Origin: Solirubrobacter deserti
GTDB taxonomy: Bacteria; Actinomycetota; Thermoleophilia; Solirubrobacterales; Solirubrobacteraceae
DNA: 64,000 nucleotides
Direction: 5' to 3'
Assembly (NCBI RefSeq): GCF_003344625.1
Contig: NZ_QPKJ02000003.1
Span: 744,001-808,000 of the forward strand
Shown here: positions 15,775 to 24,509 of the stretch, one piece after another
How the letters are laid out: the number at the start of each line of letters is the position of its first letter
How positions within the stretch are numbered: position 1 is the first letter of the stretch
The notes under the pieces: model-generated
Told to the model about the DNA's origin: nothing
Seen by the model: the letters and a program-made list of their open reading frames with translations, nothing else
Databases searched by the model: none
Program-made: the position numbers and the translations under genes

Positions 15775-16605
15775 ATGCCACGTCTCCCATGGCGCAAAGG
15801 CAAGCAGGACCGGCCTACGCAGATCTCGGAAGCGCTCCAGGCGGAGCTCGACGGCGACGTCGGGTTCATGTACCCCTGGGCGCTGACCGACCAGGTGCAG
15901 GTGGAAGCGATGCACCCGGAGCTGCCCAGCGTACATGCCACGCGGGAGGCGCTGATCGAGCCGCTCATGCGCGAGGCGCTGGCCTCCGGCGGCCGTGTGG
16001 TCGATCTGGGCGCGCACGAGGGCTACTTCTCGCACCGGGCGCTGGCCTGGGGCGCCGACTCGGTACTGGCTCTCGACGTGCGCGAGATCGACACGCGCCG
16101 CGCCGAGCTCCTGCGCGACCACTTCTCGATCTCACCTGAGGCGCTGCAGGTGCGCACCGCGAGCGTCTACGACGTGGACCCCGCCGAGATCGGGCAGTTC
16201 GACGTCGTGCTCGTCCTCGGGTTGATCTACCACCTGGAGAATCCCATCGGCGCGCTGCGAGTGGCGGCGTCACTGGCCAAGCCTGGCGCGCTCGTCGTGG
16301 TGGAGTCACAGCTCACGCGGCAGGCGGAGCCGATCGAGCACGGCTGGGGCGTCACGGGCTGGGTGCTGCACGAGCCCGCTTCGTGGGCGGCGAGGCTCGA
16401 GCCGGCCGAGGAGCAGGAGCACACGCCGTTGTCCGCCTTCGGCGGGGTCATCTCGCTCGTTCCCAACCAGGCGGCGCTGCTGCAGGCGCTGCAGGTGGCC
16501 GGCGTTGACGACGTCAAGATCCTGAAAGCGGAACCCGACCACAACCCGCAGTACGTCGCGGTGGACCGCGTGGTCGTCGCCGGCCGGAAGACCGGCGCCG
16601 CGTGA
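15775..16605 (+). CDS. SAM-dependent methyltransferase
   Basis: 276 residues. VVDLGAHEGYFSHRAL (motif I), ALDVREIDTRRAELL, VRTASVYDVDPAEIGQFDVVLVLGLIYHLENP and PGALVVVESQL follow the order of class I methyltransferases, with a DUF1698/CmoB-like GLIYHLENP motif often seen in sugar methyltransferases of glycan clusters. ATG 15775 is preferred over TTG 15766 because of the TAGGTT box 7 nt upstream. The stop overlaps the next gene by 4 nt (GTGA). The substrate is not deducible. Confidence 0.75.
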   Translation: MPRLPWRKGKQDRPTQISEALQAELDGDVGFMYPWALTDQVQVEAMHPELPSVHATREALIEPLMREALASGGRVVDLGAHEGYFSHRALAWGADSVLALDVREIDTRRAELLRDHFSISPEALQVRTASVYDVDPAEIGQFDVVLVLGLIYHLENPIGALRVAASLAKPGALVVVESQLTRQAEPIEHGWGVTGWVLHEPASWAARLEPAEEQEHTPLSAFGGVISLVPNQAALLQALQVAGVDDVKILKAEPDHNPQYVAVDRVVVAGRKTGAA

Positions 16606-17303
16606 GCGGCAAGCTGCCCCCACAGGTCGCCGTCGATCTCGAAGCGGGCGAGCTGCGCGACTACTGGGTCCGGCGCGCCCAGCAGCACACGCAGGACTCT
16701 TACGCGGGAGTCAACCTGAGTAAGTTCCCGGAGGACCTGCGTGTCTACGAGCACCTGCTCTGGCTCGCCGCCCCGGAAGTCGTCGTTGAACTAGGGGTGC
16801 AGTTCGGCGCCAGTAGCCTGTGGTTCCGCGACCGGCTCGCCACGCTGACTGCCTACGGCCGCGTGCAGGCGCCCGAGGTGATCGGGGTGGAGCTCGACAC
16901 GAGCCTGGCGCTTCCGGCGCTCGAGCAGGCGGACCCGGGCTGGTCGAAGACGATCACCCTGCTCGAGGGAGACGTCCGCGATCCAGCCTTGGCGGCACAG
17001 GTCACGCACCTCGTGCGCGGTCGCTCGGTCCTCATCATCGAGGACTCCGCGCACGTCTACGACACGACCCGCGCGGCGCTCGAGCTCTACGCGCCGCTGG
17101 TCCGCCCCGGCGGCTACATGGTCGTCGAAGACGGGTGCGTGGACGTCGAGGCTTTGCGGCTCGAGGGATGGCCACGCGGCGTCCTGCCGGCACTGCGTGA
17201 CTGGCTCGCCACGCCGGCAGGAAGCGAGTTCGAGGTCCGCCGTGATCTTGAGCTCTACGGGGTGACCTGTCACCCCGAGGGCTTCCTTCAGCGCCGGTCC
17301 TGA
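16602..17303 (+). CDS. CmcI-family methyltransferase (cephalosporin hydroxylase-like)
   Basis: 233 residues. VVVELGVQFGASSLWFRDRL, VIGVELDTSLALPAL, ITLLEGDVRDPALAAQV, SVLIIEDSAHVYDTTRAALELY and GGYMVVEDGCVD match the CmcI/rhamnosyl O-methyltransferase family, which methylate sugar hydroxyls or small molecules. GTG 16602 overlaps the preceding stop by 4 nt. It forms a plus-strand trio with the glycosyltransferase and methyltransferase upstream, so an O-methylated sugar in the surface glycan is likely. Confidence 0.78.
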   Translation: MSGKLPPQVAVDLEAGELRDYWVRRAQQHTQDSYAGVNLSKFPEDLRVYEHLLWLAAPEVVVELGVQFGASSLWFRDRLATLTAYGRVQAPEVIGVELDTSLALPALEQADPGWSKTITLLEGDVRDPALAAQVTHLVRGRSVLIIEDSAHVYDTTRAALELYAPLVRPGGYMVVEDGCVDVEALRLEGWPRGVLPALRDWLATPAGSEFEVRRDLELYGVTCHPEGFLQRRS

Positions 17304-17307
17304 CCTG

Positions 17308-18783
17308 CTACGCCGCGGGTGCCGGTGCCGGTTTTCTGGAGCGGCGCTGCAGCAGCCCGGCGGTCGCGAGCACGCCGCTGGTCCAGAGCAGGATCCCGGG
17401 AGGGATCCCGTAGCGGAAGTCGTAGGACAGCGTCATCGTCGGCGCGACGTAGAGCGCCAGGCTCATGAGGCCGAACAGCAGGACGCCCATGCGGATCGGC
17501 CCACGCAGCAGCAAGGCGCCGAAGATAGCGAGAATCAGCGCGGTGACCAGCGCCAGCCGGTCGACACGGAACAACTGCTGATAAACACCCAGCGTCCTCG
17601 CGCCCGGGGCATGCACGCGTGTGCCGTCGTACTTGGGCTCTAGTCCGTTCGTGACCACCCGCTCGACGTCCGCGTTGCGCCATCCGAACGAGTTCAGCTC
17701 ACGCGGCTGCCCGGAGTAGCCGCGCTGAATGCCCGCGCTCGGCTCCAGGTACCGCAGCAGGTCGGTCCCGACAGCGAGCGCGTAGTCGCCGGGCTGGTGG
17801 AGGATCGCCTGCTGGGCGAAGCGGCCGACGATGGCGCTCGTCTCGGGGTTCTGGTCCGGATACGCCTGGCGGGCGATCGAGCTGGGCTCCCACGTGTAGT
17901 AGAAGACCCCGGGGCGCTTGGCCGGGTCGGTGTCCTCACACAGCGCGCGCGTCCCCTTGGGCGGCTCGAAGCGCGAGCAGTCGGCGAACGGGGCGACCCG
18001 GGCGTAGAGCTGCCATCCGCCCATCGCGGTCAGGCCGCTGTGGGGCCCGTCCTTGATCGCGTACGCGAGGAAGTATCCGCCGAAGATGAGCGCGGCCCCG
18101 GCGACCACGGCGCCGGTGGTCCGCAGTCGCTGCCGCCACGGCCCGCCCACCCAGACGGCCGCGAAGACGATGACGACCGGGATGGCGACGAAGCCCACGA
18201 CCCGGGTGAGCGTCGCCGCGGCGCCGAAGCACCCGGCCGCCAGCAGCCAGCGCCGGTCAACGCGCGGCACGAGGCCGAAGACGGCGCTCGCGAGGGTGAG
18301 AATGATGACGTGGAGGAAGAGCACGTCCGACATGAACCAGTGCTCGATGTACAGCACGTCGCCGGACAACAGCGCGGCGGCCGCCGCGGCGGTCGCCGGC
18401 ACGGGGGAAGCGCCCAGCCGGCGGGCCACGAGATAGACGACGACGCCGATGACGAGCCCCATCAGGTGCTGGACCGCGATCGTGAACCACACCTCATCCG
18501 TGACGACCCGCAGCGCCTTCAGGACTGCCGCATACCCGGCTGGCTGCCACTGGTCGCCGAAGATCGGCTCCGGGTTGACGCGCGCGAACCGAGGCGAGTC
18601 CATCGACGTCATCACGGCCGGGAAGTACAAGGGCATCGTCGCCGCGCGGATGACGGCGGCGACGGCCAGGAGGATCAGGAACGGCCGGTCCTCACGACCG
18701 AGGCCGAGACGCAGTCGGCGGCCGCGCGCCCGAGACGGCGTGGGCGCTCCATCGGAAACCGAGGTCGACGCGGTCGTGGACAT
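17308..18783 (-). CDS. Polytopic membrane glycosyltransferase, GT39/ArnT-like
   Basis: 491 residues with a cytoplasmic Arg-rich start, a first helix at about 34-50 (FLILLAVAAVIRAATM), an acidic residue in the first external loop (SMDSPRFARV), and many hydrophobic segments through residue 475. The arrangement is that of GT-C enzymes using polyprenyl-phosphate sugars, although the typical DE or DD pair is not obvious. It starts leaderless at ATG 18783 (TAGCCT 7 nt upstream) and ends 4 nt from the convergent methyltransferase at 17303. Its role in the glycan pathway is inferred from location. Confidence 0.65.
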   Translation of the reverse strand: MSTTASTSVSDGAPTPSRARGRRLRLGLGREDRPFLILLAVAAVIRAATMPLYFPAVMTSMDSPRFARVNPEPIFGDQWQPAGYAAVLKALRVVTDEVWFTIAVQHLMGLVIGVVVYLVARRLGASPVPATAAAAAALLSGDVLYIEHWFMSDVLFLHVIILTLASAVFGLVPRVDRRWLLAAGCFGAAATLTRVVGFVAIPVVIVFAAVWVGGPWRQRLRTTGAVVAGAALIFGGYFLAYAIKDGPHSGLTAMGGWQLYARVAPFADCSRFEPPKGTRALCEDTDPAKRPGVFYYTWEPSSIARQAYPDQNPETSAIVGRFAQQAILHQPGDYALAVGTDLLRYLEPSAGIQRGYSGQPRELNSFGWRNADVERVVTNGLEPKYDGTRVHAPGARTLGVYQQLFRVDRLALVTALILAIFGALLLRGPIRMGVLLFGLMSLALYVAPTMTLSYDFRYGIPPGILLWTSGVLATAGLLQRRSRKPAPAPAA

Positions 18784-18790
18784 GGCTGGC

Positions 18791-18796
18791 AGGCTA
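18791..18796 (-). promoter_or_regulatory. -10 element of the GT39-like gene
   Basis: The minus strand reads TAGCCT 7 nt upstream of ATG 18783. This separates the gene transcriptionally from the operon ending at 18805. Confidence 0.5.
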
Positions 18797-18804
18797 GCGA
18801 CGCC

Positions 18805-19764
18805 TCAGCGCCGCGCGACCGACGCGTAGCGAGCCAGCCGATCGGGGTCTGAGGCAAGCCAGTCGGCCAGATCGCGGAAGCCTTCCCGCAGGTCCGTGGA
18901 GGCGCGCCAGCCGAGCGCGGTCTCGATCCGCCGGGGGTCGGAGACCCACACGCTCGTGTCCCAACTACGCGCCGCGGTCGAGCCCCACTGCGGCTCGGCT
19001 TCGATGGCGAGCACCTCGCGCGCGATCGCGACGATCTCGCGCAGCGTGGTCTGCCGGCCGCTGCCGAGGTTCAGCACGACCCCGGGTTCGAGGTCCGGCG
19101 CCTGCGCGGCCCGGACGAACGCGTCACAGGCGTCGTCGACGTGCACGAAGTCGCGCGCGGTCTCGGGCGCCACCAGCGGCGGCAGCTCCCCGCGCAGGCC
19201 GCGGACGGCCAGCGTCGGCATCAGGCGCCCCGGGTCTTCCCAGGGGCCGTAGATCGAATAGAGCCGCAGCGTCGCCACCCGCGCGACTGCACGCTGGCCG
19301 ACGAAGCTGCAGTAGTGCGTGGCCGCGGCCTTGCCGACCGCGTACGTGCTGTTGGGCGCGAGCGCCTCGTCCTCGACCGGCGGATGGTCCTTGAGGCCGT
19401 ACTCCGAGGACGAACCGGCGTGGATGAACGCCTGCGCTCCCGCGTCGAGCGCGGCGTCGAGCAGCGCCGCCGTCCCGAGCACGTTGACCGCGAGGATCGG
19501 CTGCGTCTCGGTCTGCCACGAGTACGCGCCGTGCGCGGCCAGGTGAAACACCCAGTCCGGCCGCGCGCGCCCGACGAGGCGGGCGATGGCCTCGGCATCC
19601 GCCAGGTCGACCTCGTGGAGCTCGATGTCCGCGCGCACGTCTTCCAGCCGCCACGGCTGCCCCCCGGGGCGGCCGGTCGCGTGGACCTCGTGGCCCTCGG
19701 CCAGCAGCCGCCGGACGAGAGTGGCGCCGACGAAACCGCCGGCGCCGGTGACGAGCGCGCGGAT
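18805..19764 (-). CDS. NAD-dependent sugar epimerase/dehydratase (SDR) with probable ATC start codon
   Basis: 319 residues if started at ATC 19764. The sequence then begins IRALVTGAGGFVGATLVRRL, the complete Rossmann GxxGxxG motif, followed by FHLAAHGAYS, AGSSSEYG and STYAVGKAA (catalytic Tyr and Lys), and RDFVHVDDAC. The first canonical in-frame start (GTG 19638) would remove the whole NAD-binding motif. Between the upstream gene's TAG at 19774 and the ATC there are only the codons GAG, CGG and GCG, with AGGAG ideally placed 6 nt before the ATC. It is the last gene of the split-transketolase operon. It should alter a nucleotide sugar for the glycan pathway. Confidence 0.8.
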   Translation of the reverse strand: MRALVTGAGGFVGATLVRRLLAEGHEVHATGRPGGQPWRLEDVRADIELHEVDLADAEAIARLVGRARPDWVFHLAAHGAYSWQTETQPILAVNVLGTAALLDAALDAGAQAFIHAGSSSEYGLKDHPPVEDEALAPNSTYAVGKAAATHYCSFVGQRAVARVATLRLYSIYGPWEDPGRLMPTLAVRGLRGELPPLVAPETARDFVHVDDACDAFVRAAQAPDLEPGVVLNLGSGRQTTLREIVAIAREVLAIEAEPQWGSTAARSWDTSVWVSDPRRIETALGWRASTDLREGFRDLADWLASDPDRLARYASVARR

Positions 19765-19773
19765 CGCCCGCTC

Positions 19774-20736
19774 CTAGACGGTCAGCGCGACCGGCTCTGA
19801 GGCCTGGCCGTCTTCGAGGAAGCTCTCGTAGCCGAGCGGCGCGAGCAGGTCGTGGGCGATGTTGCGGACCTGGGTCTGCTCGTCGTCGGAGAGCTCGTTG
19901 GCCGTCGCCAGGTTCGCTTCCGGCGTCGCCGTGCGGATCGTGCCCCACGGGTAGACCTCGGTCAGCTCCTTGCTGTTCCAGGACGGAACGGCGAGCGAGT
20001 CGGCCGAGCGCAGGCCCATCGGCTCCAGGACCTGGGTCGTCAGCGTGCCCACGGAGTCCGCCATGACGTCCTCGGCGCGCACGATGTGCATGCGCTCGGG
20101 GAAGGCGCGCTTGGCGGCCAGCGCGGCGTTCTGGTTGACGTTCCAGCGCAGGATGTACTCGCGCAGGGGCAGCGGCACCGGGCGCTTCTTGGTGTCGGCG
20201 TACGCGGACCACGGGTTGCGGACCACGTGCAGGAAGTGCGCGTTCGGCATGTCCGAGAGGATCTTCTCGGCGTCGATCACGATGATCGGCGAGTAGCCGA
20301 CGTAGAACTCCTCCTCGCCCGTCTGGACGTTGTCCTTCCACGCCTTGTGCGTGGCCTCGAAGAACGCCGCCACGTTGTTCGCGCGCGAGCGCCCGGTCTT
20401 CTCGATGATCGAGAGGTAGATGTCGCGCCGCTCATCGTCGTTCATGTCGAACGGCTCGTGGCGGAACTTCGACACGTGCGGCGTGCGCGAGCGCACCTTG
20501 CCCTCTTCGTCGATGATCGCGTGGTAATCCTGCGCCGGCGTGGCGTCGAGCAGGAACTCGGGCCAGCGGTACTTGACGGGGAACATCGAGGTGAACCCGT
20601 CCTGGACGTGCCGCGAACCGGGCTGCGACTCGAAGGGGTAGACGTAGAGCTGAGGATGGCCGTCGAGGAAGCGGTGGGTCGTGTTGCCCCCGTTTTCGTA
20701 CATCGCGCCGAGCATCAGCAGCTTGAAGTCACTCAT
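19774..20736 (-). CDS. Sulfotransferase-family protein
   Basis: 320 residues. An N-terminal GAMYENGGNTTHRFLDGHPQL block occupies the place of the 5'-phosphosulfate loop, and FLHVVRNPWSAYADTKKR matches the 3'-phosphate (PAPS) binding motif. The glycine/lysine pattern of the first loop is degenerate, so activity is not certain. Sulfotransferases of this kind place sulfate on glycans or lipids. ATG 20736 overlaps the stop of the preceding gene by 4 nt. The operon context suggests a sulfated sugar in the surface polymer; no PAPS synthesis genes are in the window. Confidence 0.65.
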   Translation of the reverse strand: MSDFKLLMLGAMYENGGNTTHRFLDGHPQLYVYPFESQPGSRHVQDGFTSMFPVKYRWPEFLLDATPAQDYHAIIDEEGKVRSRTPHVSKFRHEPFDMNDDERRDIYLSIIEKTGRSRANNVAAFFEATHKAWKDNVQTGEEEFYVGYSPIIVIDAEKILSDMPNAHFLHVVRNPWSAYADTKKRPVPLPLREYILRWNVNQNAALAAKRAFPERMHIVRAEDVMADSVGTLTTQVLEPMGLRSADSLAVPSWNSKELTEVYPWGTIRTATPEANLATANELSDDEQTQVRNIAHDLLAPLGYESFLEDGQASEPVALTV

Positions 20737-21926
20737 CGTTGTTCTCCTTGGAAGTCGAAGGCGTAGAAGAGCCGTCGCGTGCGGTCGGGCGCGGGACGCG
20801 CTGACCGGAACGGGAAGCCGAGCGTGAAGTCGCGCGGCAACGCCTCAACGGCGAAGATCTGATTACCGTAGGGCCAGCGGACGCTGCCCACGATCTGGCC
20901 CGAGGCAAGGTCCACCGCGTGCAGCCCGCACACGCTGCGATCGACGTCCAGCCCCGGGGCGTACTGTCGAAAGCGGGGGATCACCCGCGAGGACGCGACG
21001 AACGCGATGCCCTCCGCGAAGGCGAGCCCGCGCGTCCAGCCGGGCAGCTGCGCGACGGTGGTGAACTGCTCGCCCTCCAGGCGGCAGAGCTCGCCGTAGC
21101 CGCTGTTGTCCACCCACACCGCGCCCTCGTGAAGCCGGGCGGAGTGCGGGCGGGTGAGGCCGCTCGCGACCGGCTCGCGGGTGGCGCCGCTGAAGATCAC
21201 GCCGCGCCCGTCCACCGGCCAGTTCTTGTGCCCCGGGCGGCGCTGGGAAGGCGCCGCCTGGGAGGCCGAGAAGAAGCTGCCCTCGAGGTCTGGTCCGGCC
21301 GCGATCGAGTTCAGCTGCAGGTAGTTGCGCCCGATGTCCGGCTTGCCTTCGCGTTCGACGCTGCCCGGCCACCACGCGAGCCGGTGTCCGCCGTGCTCGA
21401 GCAGCTCGACGACGGCGTTCTGCCCGACGGAGTTCGCGTGCAGCTTGCCGCCGACGAGCGCGAGATCGTGGATGTACAGCGCACCGGGCAAGAAGCGCGA
21501 GCGAGCGGGCAGCAGCGGACGGCCGGTCAGCTCGCCGGGGTACGGCATGTCCGCCCGTGGGAGCGCGCCGCAAACGGGCTCCAGGTCGAAGATCTGGTTC
21601 GGGTTGCGCGTCGCGGCGACGTGCACGATCCCGCGCTCATGGTCGACCGCCAGCCCCGACGGGTGAGGAAGCCGCAGGTGCGACTGCACCGGCTTGCCTT
21701 CCTCAACGCTGAGGGCGACCACCAGGTGCTCGTACTCGCGCGTGACGATCAGCGTCAACTCGAGGCGGTCGAGCAGCTCCCAGAACGCGCGGTCGGCGCG
21801 GCTCTTGAGCAGGTCCGGGTCGACGCTGCCGATGCCCTCCCATCCCGACACGACCTCGGCGGGATCGCGCCACGCGGCGCCGTGCTCCGCCCAGCGCGGT
21901 TCCAGCTCGGTCGCGGTCGGGGTCAT
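20733..21926 (-). CDS. TIGR03032/DUF4915-like beta-propeller protein
   Basis: 397 residues with no signal peptide or membrane helix. Repeated blade-like units (SGLAVDHERGIVHVAATRNPNQIF, ALYIHDLALVGGKLHANSVGQNAV, GRNYLQLNSIAAGP, SARLHEGAVWVDNSGYGELC, PGWTRGLAFAEGIAFVASSR) suggest a beta-propeller, and the spacing resembles the TIGR03032/DUF4915 family seen in glycan and sulfotransferase clusters. I recognise the family only tentatively, and its biochemical role is unknown. ATG 21926 overlaps the GT2 stop by 4 nt, and its own stop overlaps the sulfotransferase start. Confidence 0.55.
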   Translation of the reverse strand: MTPTATELEPRWAEHGAAWRDPAEVVSGWEGIGSVDPDLLKSRADRAFWELLDRLELTLIVTREYEHLVVALSVEEGKPVQSHLRLPHPSGLAVDHERGIVHVAATRNPNQIFDLEPVCGALPRADMPYPGELTGRPLLPARSRFLPGALYIHDLALVGGKLHANSVGQNAVVELLEHGGHRLAWWPGSVEREGKPDIGRNYLQLNSIAAGPDLEGSFFSASQAAPSQRRPGHKNWPVDGRGVIFSGATREPVASGLTRPHSARLHEGAVWVDNSGYGELCRLEGEQFTTVAQLPGWTRGLAFAEGIAFVASSRVIPRFRQYAPGLDVDRSVCGLHAVDLASGQIVGSVRWPYGNQIFAVEALPRDFTLGFPFRSARPAPDRTRRLFYAFDFQGEQR

Positions 21927-22621
21927 GGCATCTTCCCGTACCGGCGGCGCAGCTCGAGCGCCCCGCGGTACATACGCACCCCGGAGGCGTAGTTGGTCGT
22001 GGACGTCCCGCCGTGGCGCTGCGTGCTGAGCACGGGCACCTCGACGATCGGGTACCCCTCGCGGCGGCAGATGACGTTGAACTCCGCGTCGATCAGGTCG
22101 TCCTCGCGCTCGAGATCGAGCAGGCGGGCGAACGAGCGCGGGAAGATCTTCGGCGTGCCGTTGATGTCCCACACCGGCAGGTCGAACAGCGCGCGGACCT
22201 CGAGGTTGTATACCAGCGAGCCCGCACGGCGGCGCCAGTTGTCGCGGATCTTGCGATTGGCCTTGACCACGACGTTCGGGAACGCGCGCGAGTACGAGGC
22301 GCACAACGCGAGGATCTCCGGCGACGTGCGGGCGGTGTTCGTGTAGCCGATCGTCTCGCCGGTGACCTCGCGCAGGCCCGCACGGACAGCCTTGCCCCAG
22401 CCGCCCTGCGCACCGAGGTCGATCGTCTTGACGCCCTCGTGGTCCGCGGTCAGCTCCTGGCAGATCGCGACCGAGTTGTCCCGGCAGCCGTTCGTGACCA
22501 GCATCAGCTCGTACGTGCCGCCGAGCCGGTCGAGCATCGTCGTGTACCCCTCGACGACGCCGCGGATGTGATCCTCCTGGTTGTAGACCGGGAGGACGAT
22601 GGAGAGGTTCGGCGCGCTCAC
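21923..22621 (-). CDS. GT2 family glycosyltransferase
   Basis: 232 residues. LSIVLPVYNQEDHIRGVVEGY, ELMLVTNGCRDNSV, QGGWGKAVRAGLREVTGE and GTPKIFPRSFARLL follow the DPM1-like GT2 pattern, but the usual DDGS is TNGC and the DXD region reads TNTART, so metal binding may be altered. It has no C-terminal membrane helices. Its start overlaps the transketolase C-subunit stop by 4 nt. A role as glycosyltransferase of the sulfated or modified glycan is inferred; the degenerate motifs leave room for a non-catalytic function. Confidence 0.7.
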   Translation of the reverse strand: MSAPNLSIVLPVYNQEDHIRGVVEGYTTMLDRLGGTYELMLVTNGCRDNSVAICQELTADHEGVKTIDLGAQGGWGKAVRAGLREVTGETIGYTNTARTSPEILALCASYSRAFPNVVVKANRKIRDNWRRRAGSLVYNLEVRALFDLPVWDINGTPKIFPRSFARLLDLEREDDLIDAEFNVICRREGYPIVEVPVLSTQRHGGTSTTNYASGVRMYRGALELRRRYGKMP

Positions 22622-23544
22622 CTGCCGGAGGGCTGGAGCGCGATCTGAACGGTCTCGGCGATGCGCTCTGCCGAGAGGCCGTGCTCCTCGTTGAGGTAGC
22701 CGACGGTTCCCGTCACGCCGCGCGGCATGTCCCGCACACCGCAGCGGATGAGGCGGGAGTCCAGGCCGTGCTCGGCGATCACCTCGGCCGTGAACGTGCC
22801 GATGCCGCCGTTGACGTAGTGCGACTCGATCGTCACCGCCAACCGGATGTCCGCCAGCAACTCCGCGAGGTCTTCCTCGGGGGACGGGTTGAGCGACGAG
22901 ATCACGGCCACGGTGGCGCCGATGTCGGCCTCGTTGAGGCGGTCGGCGGCTTCGGTTGCCTGGCGTGCCATCGGGCCGAGCGCGATCAGCGCGACGTCAC
23001 GGCCGCTGCCGATGAGCGCGGCGCGCCCGAGCTCGAAGCGGCCTTCGAGGCCCGGGATGCCTTGGGCCTCTTTGCCGACGCGGAAGTACACCGGGCGGTC
23101 GAGATCGGCCGTGGCCTCCAGCGCCGCCGCGGCCTGCGCCGGGTCGGCCGGGACGACGATCGTCACGCCGGGCTGGAGGCGCATCACGCCGACGTCCTCG
23201 AGCGCGTAGTGCGAGACGCCGTTGTGGCCGTAGTCGAGGCCGCCGCCGACGCCCACGATCCGGACCGGCAGCTGGTGCAGCGCCGGCCCGTTGCGGATGA
23301 ACTCGTACGGGCGCAGAGAGGCGAACGTGGCGATCGAGTACGCGAACGGCACCATGCCGGCCTCGGCCAGGCCGGTCGCGACGCCGATCATGTTCTGCTC
23401 CGCGACGCCGACGTTGAAAAAGCGGTCCGGGAAGCGCTCCGCGAACGGCTCGAGCACGGTGAATCCGAGATCGCCGGTGAGCAGCGCGACGCGATCGTCG
23501 CGCTCGGCGAGCTGCAGGATGCCCTGGGCGAACTGCGGCCTCAT
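22618..23544 (-). CDS. Transketolase-like protein, C-terminal subunit (PYR plus C-terminal domains)
   Basis: 308 residues. RDDRVALLTGDLGF, FFNVGVAEQNMIGVATGLAEAG (the glutamate that activates thiamine diphosphate), LDYGHNGVSHYALEDVGVMR and PVYFRVGKE match the pyrimidine-binding and C-terminal domains of transketolase or DXS-like enzymes. It pairs with the N-terminal subunit at 23541-24344, with which its ATG overlaps by 4 nt. Split transketolases in glycan operons probably make or rearrange an unusual ketose for a nucleotide sugar rather than serving the pentose phosphate pathway. Confidence 0.88.
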   Translation of the reverse strand: MRPQFAQGILQLAERDDRVALLTGDLGFTVLEPFAERFPDRFFNVGVAEQNMIGVATGLAEAGMVPFAYSIATFASLRPYEFIRNGPALHQLPVRIVGVGGGLDYGHNGVSHYALEDVGVMRLQPGVTIVVPADPAQAAAALEATADLDRPVYFRVGKEAQGIPGLEGRFELGRAALIGSGRDVALIALGPMARQATEAADRLNEADIGATVAVISSLNPSPEEDLAELLADIRLAVTIESHYVNGGIGTFTAEVIAEHGLDSRLIRCGVRDMPRGVTGTVGYLNEEHGLSAERIAETVQIALQPSGR

Positions 23545-24344
23545 CGCGCGGCCTCCAACTGCTCGACGGCCGACGCGTACTGGTGTTCGTCCAGTGGCCA
23601 GTAGTGCCACTCGATCTTGGACTCCATGAAGTCCACGCCGTAGCCGAAGGTAGTGTTGGCCAGCAGCACGTGCGGCGGGCCCTGCTCGACATCGAGGCCG
23701 GCGATGGTGCGCTCGAGCGTCTCCGTGTCGTGGCCATCGACCTCGTGCACGTCCCAGCCGAACGCGCCGAAGCGGTCTGCGAGCGGATGCAGGTCGATCA
23801 CGTCGCGCGTGTAACCGAGCGCCTGCTGGCCGTTGACGTCGACGATCGCGACCAGATTGGACAACTTGTGGTGGGCGGCGAACATCACGGCCTCCCAGAT
23901 CGAGCCTTCATTGAGCTCGGCGTCGCTCAGCACCGCGAAGGAACGGCGCTTGGACCGCTGCATTCGCGCGGCGAGCGCCGCGCCCGCAGCGAGCGAGAGG
24001 CCCTGGCCGAGCGAGCCCGTCGAGAAGTCGATGCCCGGCACCGGGTGCTCCGGGTGGCAGCCGAGCGGACTGCCGTCGGCGCAGTAGGTGTCGAGATCTT
24101 CAGCGCTCAGGTGACCGGCCTCGTGCAGCGCGGCGTAGAGCGCGAGCGCGGCGTGACCCTTCGACAGGACGAAGCGGTCGCGGTCCGGATCGTCCGGAGT
24201 GCCGTTCATCGTCGTGCCGAAGAGCACGGCGAGCAGATCGGACACCGAGAGCGCGGAGCCGATGTGGCCGACGTGTGCGCGCCGGGACTGATCGATGACC
24301 GTGCGGCGGATCGCCGCACCGATGCTGGCAGCAGAGGTTCCCAT
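23541..24344 (-). CDS. Transketolase-like protein, N-terminal thiamine diphosphate subunit
   Basis: 267 residues. SRRAHVGHIGSALSVSDLLAVLF, DRFVLSKGHAALALYAAL, GSLGQGLSLAAGAALAARM and AVLSDAELNEGSIWEAVMFAAHHKLSNLVAIVDVNGQQ (the GDG..N-like Mg-thiamine diphosphate motif, here SDAELNEGS) are typical of the N-terminal half of two-chain transketolases. It is the first gene of the operon reaching 18805. A possible -10, TATGCT on the minus strand at 24398-24403, would leave a leader of about 50 nt without an obvious ribosome binding site. Confidence 0.88.
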   Translation of the reverse strand: MGTSAASIGAAIRRTVIDQSRRAHVGHIGSALSVSDLLAVLFGTTMNGTPDDPDRDRFVLSKGHAALALYAALHEAGHLSAEDLDTYCADGSPLGCHPEHPVPGIDFSTGSLGQGLSLAAGAALAARMQRSKRRSFAVLSDAELNEGSIWEAVMFAAHHKLSNLVAIVDVNGQQALGYTRDVIDLHPLADRFGAFGWDVHEVDGHDTETLERTIAGLDVEQGPPHVLLANTTFGYGVDFMESKIEWHYWPLDEHQYASAVEQLEAAR

Positions 24345-24495
24345 GCGAGAGCGCCGAGCCCTCGAACCAGAGGCTCAGGAGGGCGTCGCGCGGCGCCAGC
24401 ATATCAACGGACCTGAAGCTCGATCGGGGAAGTCTTCGCGGTCCGGTGGCGCTCCAGCTCGTGGGAAGCGGTGCGGCGCAGGGCATCTGGATCGC

Positions 24496-24501
24496 TAGGA
24501 T
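24496..24501 (+). promoter_or_regulatory. -10 element, leaderless start of the gene at 24510
   Basis: TAGGAT lies 8 nt before ATG 24510, with no Shine-Dalgarno sequence in between. Confidence 0.55.
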
Positions 24502-24509
24502 GGCGCCGG

